Positions 36,398 to 44,648 are shown, counted from the stretch's first letter. The stretch: DNA of 64,000 bases from Mycolicibacterium sp. YH-1 (GCF_022557175.1 NZ_CP092915.1:1116001-1180000); one strand, 5' to 3'. Notes: a model not told the origin generated them from the letters alone. Numbers and translations: made by a program.

Positions 36398-37186
36398 ATG
36401 ACCTCCAGCTCCGCCAAGGAAAACTACACAGCCCCGCTGGGCGCACCCACCTGGATCGATCTCGGCACCTCGAACCTGGCGCGGGCGCGGGAGTTCTACG
36501 GCACCGTGTTCGGCTGGACCTTCGAGGAAGCCGGCGAGGAGTACGGCGGTTACGTCACCGCTCTGGTCGACGGCAAGCCCGTCGCCGGTCTGATGGCCAA
36601 CGACCCGCAGTGGAACATGCCGGACGGATGGACCACCTACCTGCACACAGCGGACGCCGACGCCACCATCGAGGCCGTGGTCGCCGCGGGCGGCACGTCG
36701 TGCGGCGGCGCCATGGATGTTCCCGCCAAGGGGCGGATGGCGATTGTCACCGACAAGGTGGGTGGCATGCTCGGCCTCTGGCAGCCCGGTGGGCACACCG
36801 GCTTCGAGGTGGTTGGCGCGGCGGGCACACCGGTCTGGCATCACCTGGCCACGCGCGACTACACCACGGCCATCGACTTCTACCGCACCGTGTTCGGCTG
36901 GGAGATGAACGTCGAGTCCGACATCCCGGAGTTCCGCTACAGCAACGCGATGTTCGGCGGCGAGCCTCTGCTGGGTGTGATGGACGGGGAGAGCTTCCTT
37001 CCCGAGGGTGTGCCGTCGACCTGGACCGTTTTCCTGGGCGCCGAGGACGTCGACAAGACCCTCGAGGTCGTCGTGGCCAACGGTGGCACCGTGGTCCGCG
37101 CCGCCGAGGACACCCCGTACGGCCGGCTCGCGGCCGTCACCGACCCGACCGGCGCGGAGTTCAACCTGGCGTCGTTGCAGGACTGA
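36398..37186 (+). CDS. VOC-family protein, two domains (Rv0911-like)
   Basis: A 262-residue protein with two VOC repeats (about residues 15-125 and 140-260; TVFGWTFEEAG and TVFGWEMNVES mark their starts). It corresponds by order to Rv0911 of M. tuberculosis. The ATG at 36398 follows a strong AAGGAG (36385-36390). Its last 26 bases overlap the convergent cupin gene. Function in mycobacteria is unknown; the family includes glyoxalases and antibiotic-binding proteins. Confidence 0.83.
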   Translation: MTSSSAKENYTAPLGAPTWIDLGTSNLARAREFYGTVFGWTFEEAGEEYGGYVTALVDGKPVAGLMANDPQWNMPDGWTTYLHTADADATIEAVVAAGGTSCGGAMDVPAKGRMAIVTDKVGGMLGLWQPGGHTGFEVVGAAGTPVWHHLATRDYTTAIDFYRTVFGWEMNVESDIPEFRYSNAMFGGEPLLGVMDGESFLPEGVPSTWTVFLGAEDVDKTLEVVVANGGTVVRAAEDTPYGRLAAVTDPTGAEFNLASLQD

Positions 37187-37622
37187 CGGCGGCGAGAGCG
37201 AAGTCGGCGAAGTCGAAGCCGGGCACCACGACACAGCTCACCAGCGTGGCCTCGTCCCCACTGGGGCGGGCCCGCTGCCAGTGCCCCGGAGGGACGAGCA
37301 GCTGGGGTTGCTCGCCGGCCATGACATCGCCGCCGAGAAGAAGTGTTGCCGCCTCGTCCTGTTCGGCCCCAACCTCGAGCAGAAGCGGACTGCCGCGGTG
37401 ATACATCCACAGCTCGGCACTGCGTACCGTGTGCCACGCCGACTGCTGGCCGGGCATGAGTAGGAACAGTATTGCCGTACCCGCGCTGCGCGGCCCGGTG
37501 TAGTCGGGCGGGAGCGCGGACTGCGCGACGGTCAACTCACTGCGCCACGTCTCCCGGAACCAGCCGCCCTCCGGGTGCGGGGACAGGTCGAGCCGCATGG
37601 CCCAATCGGGGAGTTCGGTCAT
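37161..37622 (-). CDS. Cupin protein, DUF985 type
   Basis: A 153-residue cupin. The conserved DUF985 start (LSPHPEGGWFRETWRS) and the barrel motifs (SAWHTVRSAELWMYHRG, then LVPPGHWQRA) are clear. These proteins bind a metal or sugar-like ligand; some are epimerase-like. It is inserted between the Rv0911-like and Rv0912-like genes on the opposite strand and overlaps the VOC gene 3' end by 26 bases. No operon partner. Confidence 0.82.
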   Translation of the reverse strand: MTELPDWAMRLDLSPHPEGGWFRETWRSELTVAQSALPPDYTGPRSAGTAILFLLMPGQQSAWHTVRSAELWMYHRGSPLLLEVGAEQDEAATLLLGGDVMAGEQPQLLVPPGHWQRARPSGDEATLVSCVVVPGFDFADFALAAVSPATTPG

Positions 37623-37670
37623 GGGTGCAGCCTACGTCTGGGACGGGCCGCGACCCGATACTCTCGACGC

Positions 37671-38105
37671 ATGGCTCGCCTGCGTCCGGGATGGTTCGTC
37701 GTGCTGTGCGCGACGGTGCTGCTGGTGAGTGCGTGGCTGCCATGGCTCACCACCGGCGCCGACGGTGGTGGTCGCGCCAACGCCATCGGCGGACGGAACG
37801 GCAGCATCGGGGTGCCACCGGACGGTTTCGGTGTCGGCCAGCTCATCGTGATCCTGTCGTCGACGTTGATCGTGGCCGCGGCAATGGCCGCGCGGGGACT
37901 GTCGGCGCGCCTCTCTTCCTCAGTGGCGCTGGCGATCTCGGTTCTGATCGCCGTCATGGTGGCGTTCTACTACCGGCTCTACGTCGCCTCCACGGTGGCC
38001 GCGGGCTACGGCCTCTACCTGGGCGCGGCGGTCACGGTGGCGGCCGTGGTGCTGTCGGTGCTGGCGATGGTGATGGCCTGGTCGGAATCGAGTAGGCGGA
38101 TATGA
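37671..38105 (+). CDS. Small four-helix membrane protein (Rv0912-like)
   Basis: A 144-residue protein with about four membrane helices (residues roughly 8-28, 55-75, 82-100, 112-138) and a short Gly-rich loop after the first. Size and position agree with Rv0912. The start at 37671 gives the sequence MARLRPGWF directly before helix 1; a longer frame overlaps the cupin gene. Its stop overlaps the GNAT gene start by four bases (ATGA). Function unknown. Confidence 0.75.
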   Translation: MARLRPGWFVVLCATVLLVSAWLPWLTTGADGGGRANAIGGRNGSIGVPPDGFGVGQLIVILSSTLIVAAAMAARGLSARLSSSVALAISVLIAVMVAFYYRLYVASTVAAGYGLYLGAAVTVAAVVLSVLAMVMAWSESSRRI

Positions 38106-38722
38106 CGGGCTTCGTCGAACCGGTCGTGCTGACCGGTCAGCGGTGGGTGACACTCGAACCGCTGACCCCCGACCACGAACCGGAGATCGCGACGGCGTGC
38201 GCCGACGGTGACCTGGGATCGCTGTGGTTCACCAGCGCACCGTCACCGCAGACGGCGGGTGACTGGATCAGGCTGCGGCTATCGGTGCAGCATCCCGACA
38301 CCGGACTCACGTTCGTGGCGCGCAGGCCTGGCGGCGAGGTGGTCGGGTCGTCGAGCTACCTCAACGTCGATCCGCTCAACCGGCGGCTTGAGATCGGAAA
38401 CACGTGGTTCGCGGCCTCAGCGCGTAGGTCCGGGGTCAACACCGAGGCGAAGTTGCTGATGTTGGGCCACGCCTTCGACGAGTTGAACTGCGTGGCAGTC
38501 GAATTCCGCACGCACTTCATGAACCGGGCAAGCCGCGCGGCCATCGAGCGCCTCGGCGCCAAGCTCGACGGGGTGCTTCGCAGCCAGCAGCTGCTGCCCG
38601 ACGGATCACGACGCGACACCGTCGTCTACTCGATCCTCGACGTGGAGTGGCCAGCGGTGCGCAACAACCTGGCGTTCCAGTTGGACCGCCCGCGCGGACC
38701 GGGGCCGCTACGCCGGGTGTGA
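38102..38722 (+). CDS. GNAT N-acetyltransferase, RimJ/RimL-like
   Basis: A 206-residue acetyltransferase. It has the RimL-type opening (RWVTLEPLTPDHEPEI), the acetyl-CoA-binding region (RLEIGNTWFAASARRSGVN) and the closing NRASRAAIERLGAKLDG. It acetylates an amino group of a protein N-terminus or small molecule. Translationally coupled to the small membrane protein upstream (ATGA). A strong hairpin terminator follows at 38744. Confidence 0.85.
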   Translation: MTGFVEPVVLTGQRWVTLEPLTPDHEPEIATACADGDLGSLWFTSAPSPQTAGDWIRLRLSVQHPDTGLTFVARRPGGEVVGSSSYLNVDPLNRRLEIGNTWFAASARRSGVNTEAKLLMLGHAFDELNCVAVEFRTHFMNRASRAAIERLGAKLDGVLRSQQLLPDGSRRDTVVYSILDVEWPAVRNNLAFQLDRPRGPGPLRRV

Positions 38723-38743
38723 GTGCGATGCCGGCGTGCCGGC

Positions 38744-38777
38744 GCGGGTGACGGCGTCACGCGGTGCCGTCACCCGC
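38744..38777. terminator. 12-bp GC-rich hairpin between convergent genes
   Basis: GCGGGTGACGGC (38744-38755) pairs perfectly with GCCGTCACCCGC (38766-38777) around a 10-base loop, and flanking GCCGG/CCGGC can extend the stem with a bulge. It sits in the 67-base gap between the GNAT gene (stop 38722) and hsp20 (stop 38790), as expected for a bidirectional terminator. No T-run. Confidence 0.8.
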
Positions 38778-38789
38778 ACCGGCGCGCGG

Positions 38790-39248
38790 TTATGCGTCGA
38801 CAGTCGTTGTCGGAATTGACTTCTGGCCACCTCCGTGGGTGATCGCGACCTTGCGGGCCTTCGCCTTCTCGGCCATGGGGATCGTGACGGTCAGGACGCC
38901 GTTCTCGTAGGAGGCGGCGATTCCCGCCGGATCAACTCCCTCGCCGAGGGACAACTGCCTGCGATAGGTGCCGAAGAACCTCTCGTTGGCCAGCCACTGC
39001 ACGGAGTCCTCGGAACGGGCGGTGCGGTGAGCCGAGACGGTCAATGTGCCGTTGTCGACGTCAACGTCAACCGATCCGGGATCGACTCCGGGTAGGTCCG
39101 CTGTCAGCACGTAGTGGTCGTCGATCTTGCACAGGTCCATGGGCATGAACCGTGGACTACGACTCGAACCGGCCTGGCTGGTCAGCAAACCCCGGGTCAA
39201 CGCGGAGAGATCATCATTGACGGAACTGAAGGGATCGAAACGAAGCAC
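38790..39248 (-). CDS. Hsp20/alpha-crystallin small heat-shock protein
   Basis: A 152-residue small heat-shock protein with a central alpha-crystallin domain (about residues 38-130). Landmarks are the ADLPGVDPGSVDVDVDNGTLTV strand pattern and the GVLTVTIP motif near the end. It is an ATP-independent holdase that keeps unfolding proteins soluble. The GTG start at 39248 follows a strong GAGGAGG. Upstream lie a stable leader hairpin (39276-39294) and a CIRCE element (39321-39347), so HrcA heat-shock control is likely. Confidence 0.92.
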   Translation of the reverse strand: MLRFDPFSSVNDDLSALTRGLLTSQAGSSRSPRFMPMDLCKIDDHYVLTADLPGVDPGSVDVDVDNGTLTVSAHRTARSEDSVQWLANERFFGTYRRQLSLGEGVDPAGIAASYENGVLTVTIPMAEKAKARKVAITHGGGQKSIPTTTVDA

Positions 39249-39275
39249 AGCAATTCACCTCCTCAGCGCTCGAAA

Positions 39276-39294
39276 GCCCGCCACCCTGGCGGGC
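39276..39294 (-). promoter_or_regulatory. Leader hairpin upstream of hsp20
   Basis: GCCCGCC-ACCCT-GGCGGGC (plus-strand reading) forms a perfect 7-bp stem in the presumed hsp20 5' leader, 28 bases before the start codon. On the transcript strand it is followed by CTTTC. It does not include the Shine-Dalgarno, so it is not a simple thermometer; it may stabilise the message or attenuate. Confidence 0.4.
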
Positions 39295-39320
39295 AGCCAA
39301 ATCACTGTGCAACGACAAAA

Positions 39321-39347
39321 TTAGCACTCGTTGCTTGAGAGTGCTAG
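39321..39347. promoter_or_regulatory. CIRCE element (HrcA operator)
   Basis: TTAGCACTC (39321-39329), nine bases, then GAGTGCTAG (39339-39347). This matches the CIRCE consensus TTAGCACTC-N9-GAGTGCTAA except for the last base. It is 73-99 bases upstream of the hsp20 start and overlaps the last bases of the HxlR gene. HrcA is the known CIRCE-binding repressor; its gene is not in the window. Confidence 0.92.
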
Positions 39348-40282
39348 TCCAATTTTGGGTCGGCGCGAATGTCGGAGCCGTGCAGCCTTTCGGTGCACTG
39401 ATCGCAGGTCAACACGGCTTCGAACGGCGCCCCGCATCCGGTGTGCGCCAAGGTCACCGCCGGGCCCTCCGGTGAGACGTACCATCGCTGCGCCCACTGC
39501 AGGGCGGTGATGAGCACCGGCAGCACCGCCCGCCCCTTCTCGGTCAGGCGGTAGTGCCCCTTCGCGAGGCTCAGCACCCCGCAGCTGGTGAAGATCTGGA
39601 GCCGGTCGGTCAGTGACCCCGGTGAGGCGCCGAGTTGTCTCTGGAAGTCGCTGAAGCGCGTGGTGCCGACGAAGGCGGCGACCAGGAGTGCGAACGCCCA
39701 CCTGTTGCCCAGGATGTTCATCGTCTCGGGGAACAGCCCGGCCGCGCCCTTGGCGTCGGACCCGCGGACGTGAGGAGCACTGAGACCAGAAGGCCTGCGC
39801 CGCGTGGACTCGACGGGCATGGAGCGTGGCCAGGAGCCGCTTGGCCCCCACATCGCGTGAAGATCCTTCTCGGAGCACGACTCTCCGCAGGCTCGGCACG
39901 TCATCAGCGGTGCGAAGTGCGCCCCGCAGGTGAGGTGTCGCATCGCGGGTAGGCGCTCGGCGTGATCGGGCACCCAGTGCCGCTCCCACTCCCAGATCGT
40001 GGTCAGCATCGGCCACAGTGCGCGTCCGCGGGCCGTCAACAGATACTCCGACCGTGGCGGATTGTCCTGGTACGCACGCTGTGTCAACAGGCCGTCGGCC
40101 GTCATTACCTTGAGTCGCCGGGACAGCACGGCATGCGATATCGGCAGCCGGGCGGCGAAGTCGCCGTATCGGGTCGCGCCGAGCGCGGCCTGCCGGACGA
40201 GTAGCAGAGTCCACTCGTCGCCCAGGGCGCCGAGCATGCGTCCGACCGCGTTGACCCCGCCCGCAGGCAGTTCGGTGGGCAC
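39344..40282 (-). CDS. Double HxlR-family transcriptional regulator
   Basis: A 312-residue protein made of two HxlR winged-helix units in tandem (about residues 10-110 and 178-275). Each is followed by a Cys-rich tail (CGAHFAPLMTCRACGESC and CGAPFEAVLTCDQC), which may bind zinc. HxlR proteins are usually about 110-150 residues and act as dimers, so this looks like an internally duplicated, fused dimer. The GTG start at 40282 overlaps the stop of the carotenoid oxygenase by one base (TAGTG), making it the last gene of the thiolase-oxygenase-regulator operon. Its 3' end overlaps the CIRCE element. Confidence 0.85.
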   Translation of the reverse strand: MPTELPAGGVNAVGRMLGALGDEWTLLLVRQAALGATRYGDFAARLPISHAVLSRRLKVMTADGLLTQRAYQDNPPRSEYLLTARGRALWPMLTTIWEWERHWVPDHAERLPAMRHLTCGAHFAPLMTCRACGESCSEKDLHAMWGPSGSWPRSMPVESTRRRPSGLSAPHVRGSDAKGAAGLFPETMNILGNRWAFALLVAAFVGTTRFSDFQRQLGASPGSLTDRLQIFTSCGVLSLAKGHYRLTEKGRAVLPVLITALQWAQRWYVSPEGPAVTLAHTGCGAPFEAVLTCDQCTERLHGSDIRADPKLD

Positions 40283-41760
40283 TACAGGCCGATGGCTGCC
40301 GCGGCCTCGTCGGTCCGGTTCCAGCGGCGCAGCTCCGCACCCGGCGCCCAGGCCGAGTGGGTGCCGCTGGAGACCCGTTCCGGCAGAGCGAGTTTGCACA
40401 CCGGTCCGTCGCCCACCCGCGCGGCGTCGAACACCAGGCAGTAGGACGCGTCGGCAACCATGTCGGTGGTGATTGTAATCAGGTAGCCGTCGTCCTCGGC
40501 TGCGCTGCCGACTCTGGGCGCCATGGCGGTCTCGCTGCCGTACACGCCGTCGGAGAACGCGAACCGCTCCTCGGCACCGGTGACGAGGTCGTGTTTGACC
40601 AGGCCGTCGAACAGGAACCAGCCGGGCTTACCAGTCGCGGCGTAGACGTAGCGGTAGTCGCGTCCCGCGTGGCCGGAGTTGATCATGCCGAACTCGGTGA
40701 TGCTGTCGGTGAGGCGTTCCTCGCGGACACCACCGGTATTGAGGTTGAATCGCCAACGGTGCAGCCGGGTTTGCATGTGGTCGAGCGCGAGCGCCGGGAC
40801 CGGGTGGCCCTGGAAAAACCCGTCGAGCACGATCTCGTCGCCGTCCTCGTGGGCATTGGTGAAGTGCAGCACGTAGGTCGGGTCGGCCTCGAACCACATG
40901 ATGTCCTCGGTGCGTCCGCGGCGGGGGATCACCGCGAACCGTGACGGTACGTCCCGGTGGAAGCGCGGCAGATGCACGTTGTGCTTGAGCATTTTCGGCG
41001 ACCAGAACAGTGGAAAGTCGTTCAGAATCGCGTAGTTCTCCGTGAACGCCATATCGTGGGGGAGTCGCGGTCCGGGCAGTGGCACGTCGACGTAGTGCAC
41101 CAGGGCGTCGTTCTCGTCGACGACGCCGTAGTGCATGTATGGCGCGTCCTTGCTGTAGTTGAAGAACAGCAGTTCGCCTGTCGCGTCGTCGACCTTGGGA
41201 TGTGCCGACACGCCCCAGTCGGTCGGGAACGCCCCGCCCCAGGTCGTCTTGCCTATGGTGTCGCCGGTAAGTGGATTGAGCTGATAGAGCTCACCGCACT
41301 GGTAGTGGCTGCTCAGCGCGATGCCGCGATGCACCGTCACATCGGTGCTGGACGCGTCCTTCATCAATGTCCTTGCGCCCCAGCCATAGTCCCGCTTGGA
41401 CAGCTCGATGGGCTCGGCGATGCCCGGCCACAGCGGGCCGCCCGCCTCGAGTTCTTCGGCGAATCCGTCGGTGCGGACGAAACGGTTGCGGTAGAAGGCC
41501 TTTCCGTCCCGGAAGCCGACGACCTGCATCATCCCGTCACCGTCGAACGGGTGGTAGTGCTTCAGCGCGGGGTGTAGCGGGTTCTCGGTATTGCGCAGGT
41601 AGACCCCATCGAGATCGGTCGGGATCGCACCGGCGACCACCGTCAGGTCGTCGTCGTCCCACTCGGTGGTCTGCGGGCGCCACGGCCCGGTGCGGTAGGG
41701 GTCGTCGTCGTTCTCTGGCAGCGTCGAGAGGAACTTCGCGACGATCTCTGGATTACTCAC
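40282..41760 (-). CDS. Carotenoid cleavage oxygenase family protein (Rv0913c-like)
   Basis: A 492-residue protein of the RPE65/carotenoid oxygenase family, iron-dependent enzymes that cleave double bonds of carotenoids, stilbenes or retinoids. Expected iron-ligand histidines fall in regions such as SAHPKVDDATGEL, LPHDMAFTENY, HFTNAHEDGDE and the C-terminal SGTHSAWAPG. Position and length fit M. tuberculosis Rv0913c. The GTG start overlaps the thiolase stop (GTGA) and the stop overlaps the HxlR start, so expression is tightly coupled on both sides. Confidence 0.87.
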   Translation of the reverse strand: MSNPEIVAKFLSTLPENDDDPYRTGPWRPQTTEWDDDDLTVVAGAIPTDLDGVYLRNTENPLHPALKHYHPFDGDGMMQVVGFRDGKAFYRNRFVRTDGFAEELEAGGPLWPGIAEPIELSKRDYGWGARTLMKDASSTDVTVHRGIALSSHYQCGELYQLNPLTGDTIGKTTWGGAFPTDWGVSAHPKVDDATGELLFFNYSKDAPYMHYGVVDENDALVHYVDVPLPGPRLPHDMAFTENYAILNDFPLFWSPKMLKHNVHLPRFHRDVPSRFAVIPRRGRTEDIMWFEADPTYVLHFTNAHEDGDEIVLDGFFQGHPVPALALDHMQTRLHRWRFNLNTGGVREERLTDSITEFGMINSGHAGRDYRYVYAATGKPGWFLFDGLVKHDLVTGAEERFAFSDGVYGSETAMAPRVGSAAEDDGYLITITTDMVADASYCLVFDAARVGDGPVCKLALPERVSSGTHSAWAPGAELRRWNRTDEAAAAIGL

Positions 41761-42983
41761 AGTCCGACCTCCCGTGAACCAGTGACGATGAAGCTGACAG
41801 TGGTGGCTGTACTGCCCCCGATGTTGAGCGTGCCGAACGTCCGTGCACCGTCGACCTGGTAGTCACCCGCGGTGCCGCTGACCTGTCGGGCCGCGTCGAC
41901 GAGCATGCGCACACCCGTGGCGCCAACGGGGTGACCGCCGCCGATGAGCCCGCCGCTGGGGTTGATGGGCAGGCGCCCGCCGATCTCGATATCGCCGTTC
42001 TCGACGGCCTTCCAGGACTCGCCGGGCCCGGTCAGGCCGATGTGGTCGATCGCCATGTACTCGCTGGTGGTGAAGCAGTCGTGCACCTCGATACCGTCGA
42101 GATCGTCGAGGGTGATCCGGGCCCGGTCGAAGGCGTCGAGCACCGCGCGGCGCACGTGCGGCATCACGTAGGGCTCGTCACCGGAGCGGTCGAGCTTCTG
42201 CCGCAGCCCGAGGCCGACAGTGCGATGTCCCCAGCCCTCGATGCGGCCGATGGGGCGGGCCGCCGGATGGGCGCGTAGGTAGTGGTCGGAGACCAGGACG
42301 AGTCCCGCGCCGCCGTCGGTCATCTGGCTGCAGTCGAACCGGCGGATGCGGCCCTCGACGGGTGGGTTCGCGATGTCGTCATCAGTGATCGGTTCGGGCA
42401 CCGACCAGTCCCGGGTCTGGGCGTTGGGGTTGGCTCGCGCATTGGCGAGATTCAGGCTCGCAATGGCCCGCAGGTGCGTCTCGTCGATGCCGAAGCGGCG
42501 GTCGTACTCGGCGGTGACCTGGTCGAACATGTACGGCCACATGAACGTGGCCTCGGCGCCCTCGTGGCCGGTCCACGCGGCCGCGCCCAGGTGTTGTGCG
42601 GCGGTGTCACCGGGAACGGTCTTCTCCAGCTCGACGCCGACGACCAGTGCGGTGTCGTACGCACCGGAGCGCAGGTCGGAGATTGCGGCGAGGGTCGCGA
42701 CGCTGCCTGACGCGCACGCCGCCTCGTGGCGCGATGCGGGGGTGCCCCAGAGACCATCGACGACGGTGGCCGGCATGGCCCCAAGGTGGCCCTGAGCGGC
42801 GAACATCTCCCCGAAGGCATTGCCGACGTGGACCACGCCGATACCGGCCGCATCGACCTGCGCGGCAGCGAGTGTGGACTGCACCACCTCGGCCGTCAGG
42901 CCTGCGAAGTCGACGCCCTCGCGCGTCAGATTGCGGGCGAAGTCGCTCTGGTAGCCGCCGAGGATCCACACACCCGTGTCCAT
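41757..42983 (-). CDS. Thiolase-like lipid-transfer protein/acetyl-CoA acetyltransferase (Rv0914c-like)
   Basis: A 408-residue thiolase-fold protein. The nucleophilic cysteine is C90 in HEAACASGS. The second conserved region is EVHDCFTTSEY and the third is NPSGGLIGGGHPVGATG, containing the catalytic His. Proteins of this branch are annotated as lipid-transfer proteins or acetyl-CoA acetyltransferases and act in steroid or lipid side-chain breakdown. The ATG at 42983 starts MDTGVWILGG; the open frame upstream crosses the divergent promoter. First gene of the operon that runs through the oxygenase to the HxlR regulator. Confidence 0.87.
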   Translation of the reverse strand: MDTGVWILGGYQSDFARNLTREGVDFAGLTAEVVQSTLAAAQVDAAGIGVVHVGNAFGEMFAAQGHLGAMPATVVDGLWGTPASRHEAACASGSVATLAAISDLRSGAYDTALVVGVELEKTVPGDTAAQHLGAAAWTGHEGAEATFMWPYMFDQVTAEYDRRFGIDETHLRAIASLNLANARANPNAQTRDWSVPEPITDDDIANPPVEGRIRRFDCSQMTDGGAGLVLVSDHYLRAHPAARPIGRIEGWGHRTVGLGLRQKLDRSGDEPYVMPHVRRAVLDAFDRARITLDDLDGIEVHDCFTTSEYMAIDHIGLTGPGESWKAVENGDIEIGGRLPINPSGGLIGGGHPVGATGVRMLVDAARQVSGTAGDYQVDGARTFGTLNIGGSTATTVSFIVTGSREVGL

Positions 42984-43058
42984 GTCTCGCACCGTACTAC
43001 AACTAGCAGAGTGACTCGATGAATTTGTTCCCTGGGATCGAGAGGGGATGATCGAGGA

Positions 43059-43742
43059 ATGACGGCACAGAACCACGATCTCGCCCGCCGGATGGCGGAC
43101 TTGGCCAGGTCTACTGCGATGCCGAGAACCGTCGAAGAGGTGCTCAAGGATGTGACCTCGGCCGCCATGGAGTTGATCGACGGCGTCGATATCGCCGGTG
43201 TGCTGCTGGTCGGCAAGAACGGCAGCTTCGAGACCCTGGCGCCCACGTCGGACCTGATGTTCAAGCTCGACGAGTTACAGATGCGCTATCTGGAGGGCCC
43301 GTGTGTTCGGGCGGCCCTAGCCGAGATCGTCGTCCGCACCGACGACTTCCGTAAGGAGACGAAATGGCCGAACTACTCGCCCAAGGTCGTCGAACTGGGT
43401 GTCCTGAGCGGTCTGTCGTTCAAGCTCTACACCGCTGACCGCACGGCAGGGGCGCTCAACCTCTTCGCGTACGAGCCGAGGCTGTGGGATGTCGAGGCGG
43501 AGACCATCGGCATGGTTCTCGCCGCGCACGCCGCGGCCGCCATCATGGCCAGCCGCGAGGGCGATCAGCTGCAGTCGGCGCTGTCGACGCGCGACCGCAT
43601 CGGTCAGGCCAAGGGCATCGTCATGGAGCGGTACGGCATCGACGACGTGGCGGCGTTCGCGATGCTGCGTCGGTTGTCCCAGGACACCAACACCAAGCTG
43701 ATCGATATCGCACAGAGGGTCATCGACACGCGGGGAGGCTGA
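43059..43742 (+). CDS. GAF-ANTAR domain protein (putative antiterminator)
   Basis: A 227-residue protein with a GAF domain (about residues 20-160) and a C-terminal ANTAR domain (about 165-225; DRIGQAKGIVMERYGIDD then AFAMLRRLSQDTN). ANTAR proteins bind paired stem-loops in nascent RNA and prevent termination; the GAF domain would sense a ligand. It is divergent from the thiolase gene, 75 bases away. No paired-hexaloop ANTAR target was recognised in the window, so its regulon is unknown. Confidence 0.9.
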   Translation: MTAQNHDLARRMADLARSTAMPRTVEEVLKDVTSAAMELIDGVDIAGVLLVGKNGSFETLAPTSDLMFKLDELQMRYLEGPCVRAALAEIVVRTDDFRKETKWPNYSPKVVELGVLSGLSFKLYTADRTAGALNLFAYEPRLWDVEAETIGMVLAAHAAAAIMASREGDQLQSALSTRDRIGQAKGIVMERYGIDDVAAFAMLRRLSQDTNTKLIDIAQRVIDTRGG

Positions 43743-43751
43743 CCCGCCGGG

Positions 43752-44633
43752 CTAGCCCGTGGCGAGTAGGCGGCGAAGCGCGTCGCGTCCGGCGTCGTCG
43801 AGCGGCAGCAGCGGTGGCCGCGGCACTCCGACACCCCGGCCCAATAACTCGAGGCCGCCCTTGACGGTGGTGGGCAGCCCACCCGCCACGATGAACTCCA
43901 AGAGCGGTGCGAGATCGGCGTAGATCGCCTCGGCACGGGCCTGGTCACCGGCACGAATGGCGTCGTAGAGATCCACACACGGTTGGGGGCGCAGGTTCGG
44001 CGCCGCCGTGCACCAGCCCTTCGCGCCGGCGTTGAAGGCCGCCAGTGCCATCGGGTTGCTGCCGTTGTAGAACGGCAGCTGGCGGTCGCTGAGATCGGCG
44101 ATCCGCAGCATGCGCGACAGGTCTCCGGTCGACTCCTTGACCATGGTGACGTTGTCGATCTCGGTGAACATGCGCACCAGAAGCTCAGGGCTCATGTCGA
44201 TCCCGCTTGTAGCGGGATTGTTGTAGACCATGATCGGGATGCCGATGGCCGCGCCGATCGTCGCGTAGTGCGTGGTGATCTCGCGCTCGGAGAGCTTCCA
44301 GTAGGAGATCGGCAGGACCATCACTGCGTCGGCTCCAGCCCGTTCCGCGTAGCGCGCCCGCCGAACGGTGTTGGCCGTGGTGAGGTCGGATGCGCCGATG
44401 ATCACCGGGACGCGACCGTTGACCACGCTGATCGTGACGTCGACGACGGCGTCGAACTCGTCCTCGGTGAGATATGCGCTCTCGCCGGTGCTGCCGAGGG
44501 GGACGATCCCGTGGGCCCCGCCGACCACCAACCGGTCGACGAGAGTGGCGAGCTGATCGGTGTCGACGGCCTGCTCCGCGCTGAATGGTGTGACGGGGTA
44601 GGCGAGAATGCCGTGAATGTCCTTGTTGGTCAT
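43752..44633 (-). CDS. DapA-family aldolase/lyase
   Basis: A 293-residue TIM-barrel protein of the dihydrodipicolinate synthase/N-acetylneuraminate lyase family. It has the GSTGES motif (about residue 47), the Tyr in VYNNPATSG (about 137) and the Schiff-base Lys in MVKESTGD (about 165). The family cleaves or forms 2-keto acids. It is 15 bases downstream of a class II aldolase gene with its own AAAGGAAA Shine-Dalgarno, so the pair is an operon, and it is unlikely to be the housekeeping DapA. Probable role: catabolism of a sugar acid or hydroxy acid. Confidence 0.85.
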   Translation of the reverse strand: MTNKDIHGILAYPVTPFSAEQAVDTDQLATLVDRLVVGGAHGIVPLGSTGESAYLTEDEFDAVVDVTISVVNGRVPVIIGASDLTTANTVRRARYAERAGADAVMVLPISYWKLSEREITTHYATIGAAIGIPIMVYNNPATSGIDMSPELLVRMFTEIDNVTMVKESTGDLSRMLRIADLSDRQLPFYNGSNPMALAAFNAGAKGWCTAAPNLRPQPCVDLYDAIRAGDQARAEAIYADLAPLLEFIVAGGLPTTVKGGLELLGRGVGVPRPPLLPLDDAGRDALRRLLATG

Positions 44634-44648
44634 GTCGTTTCCTTTGGG

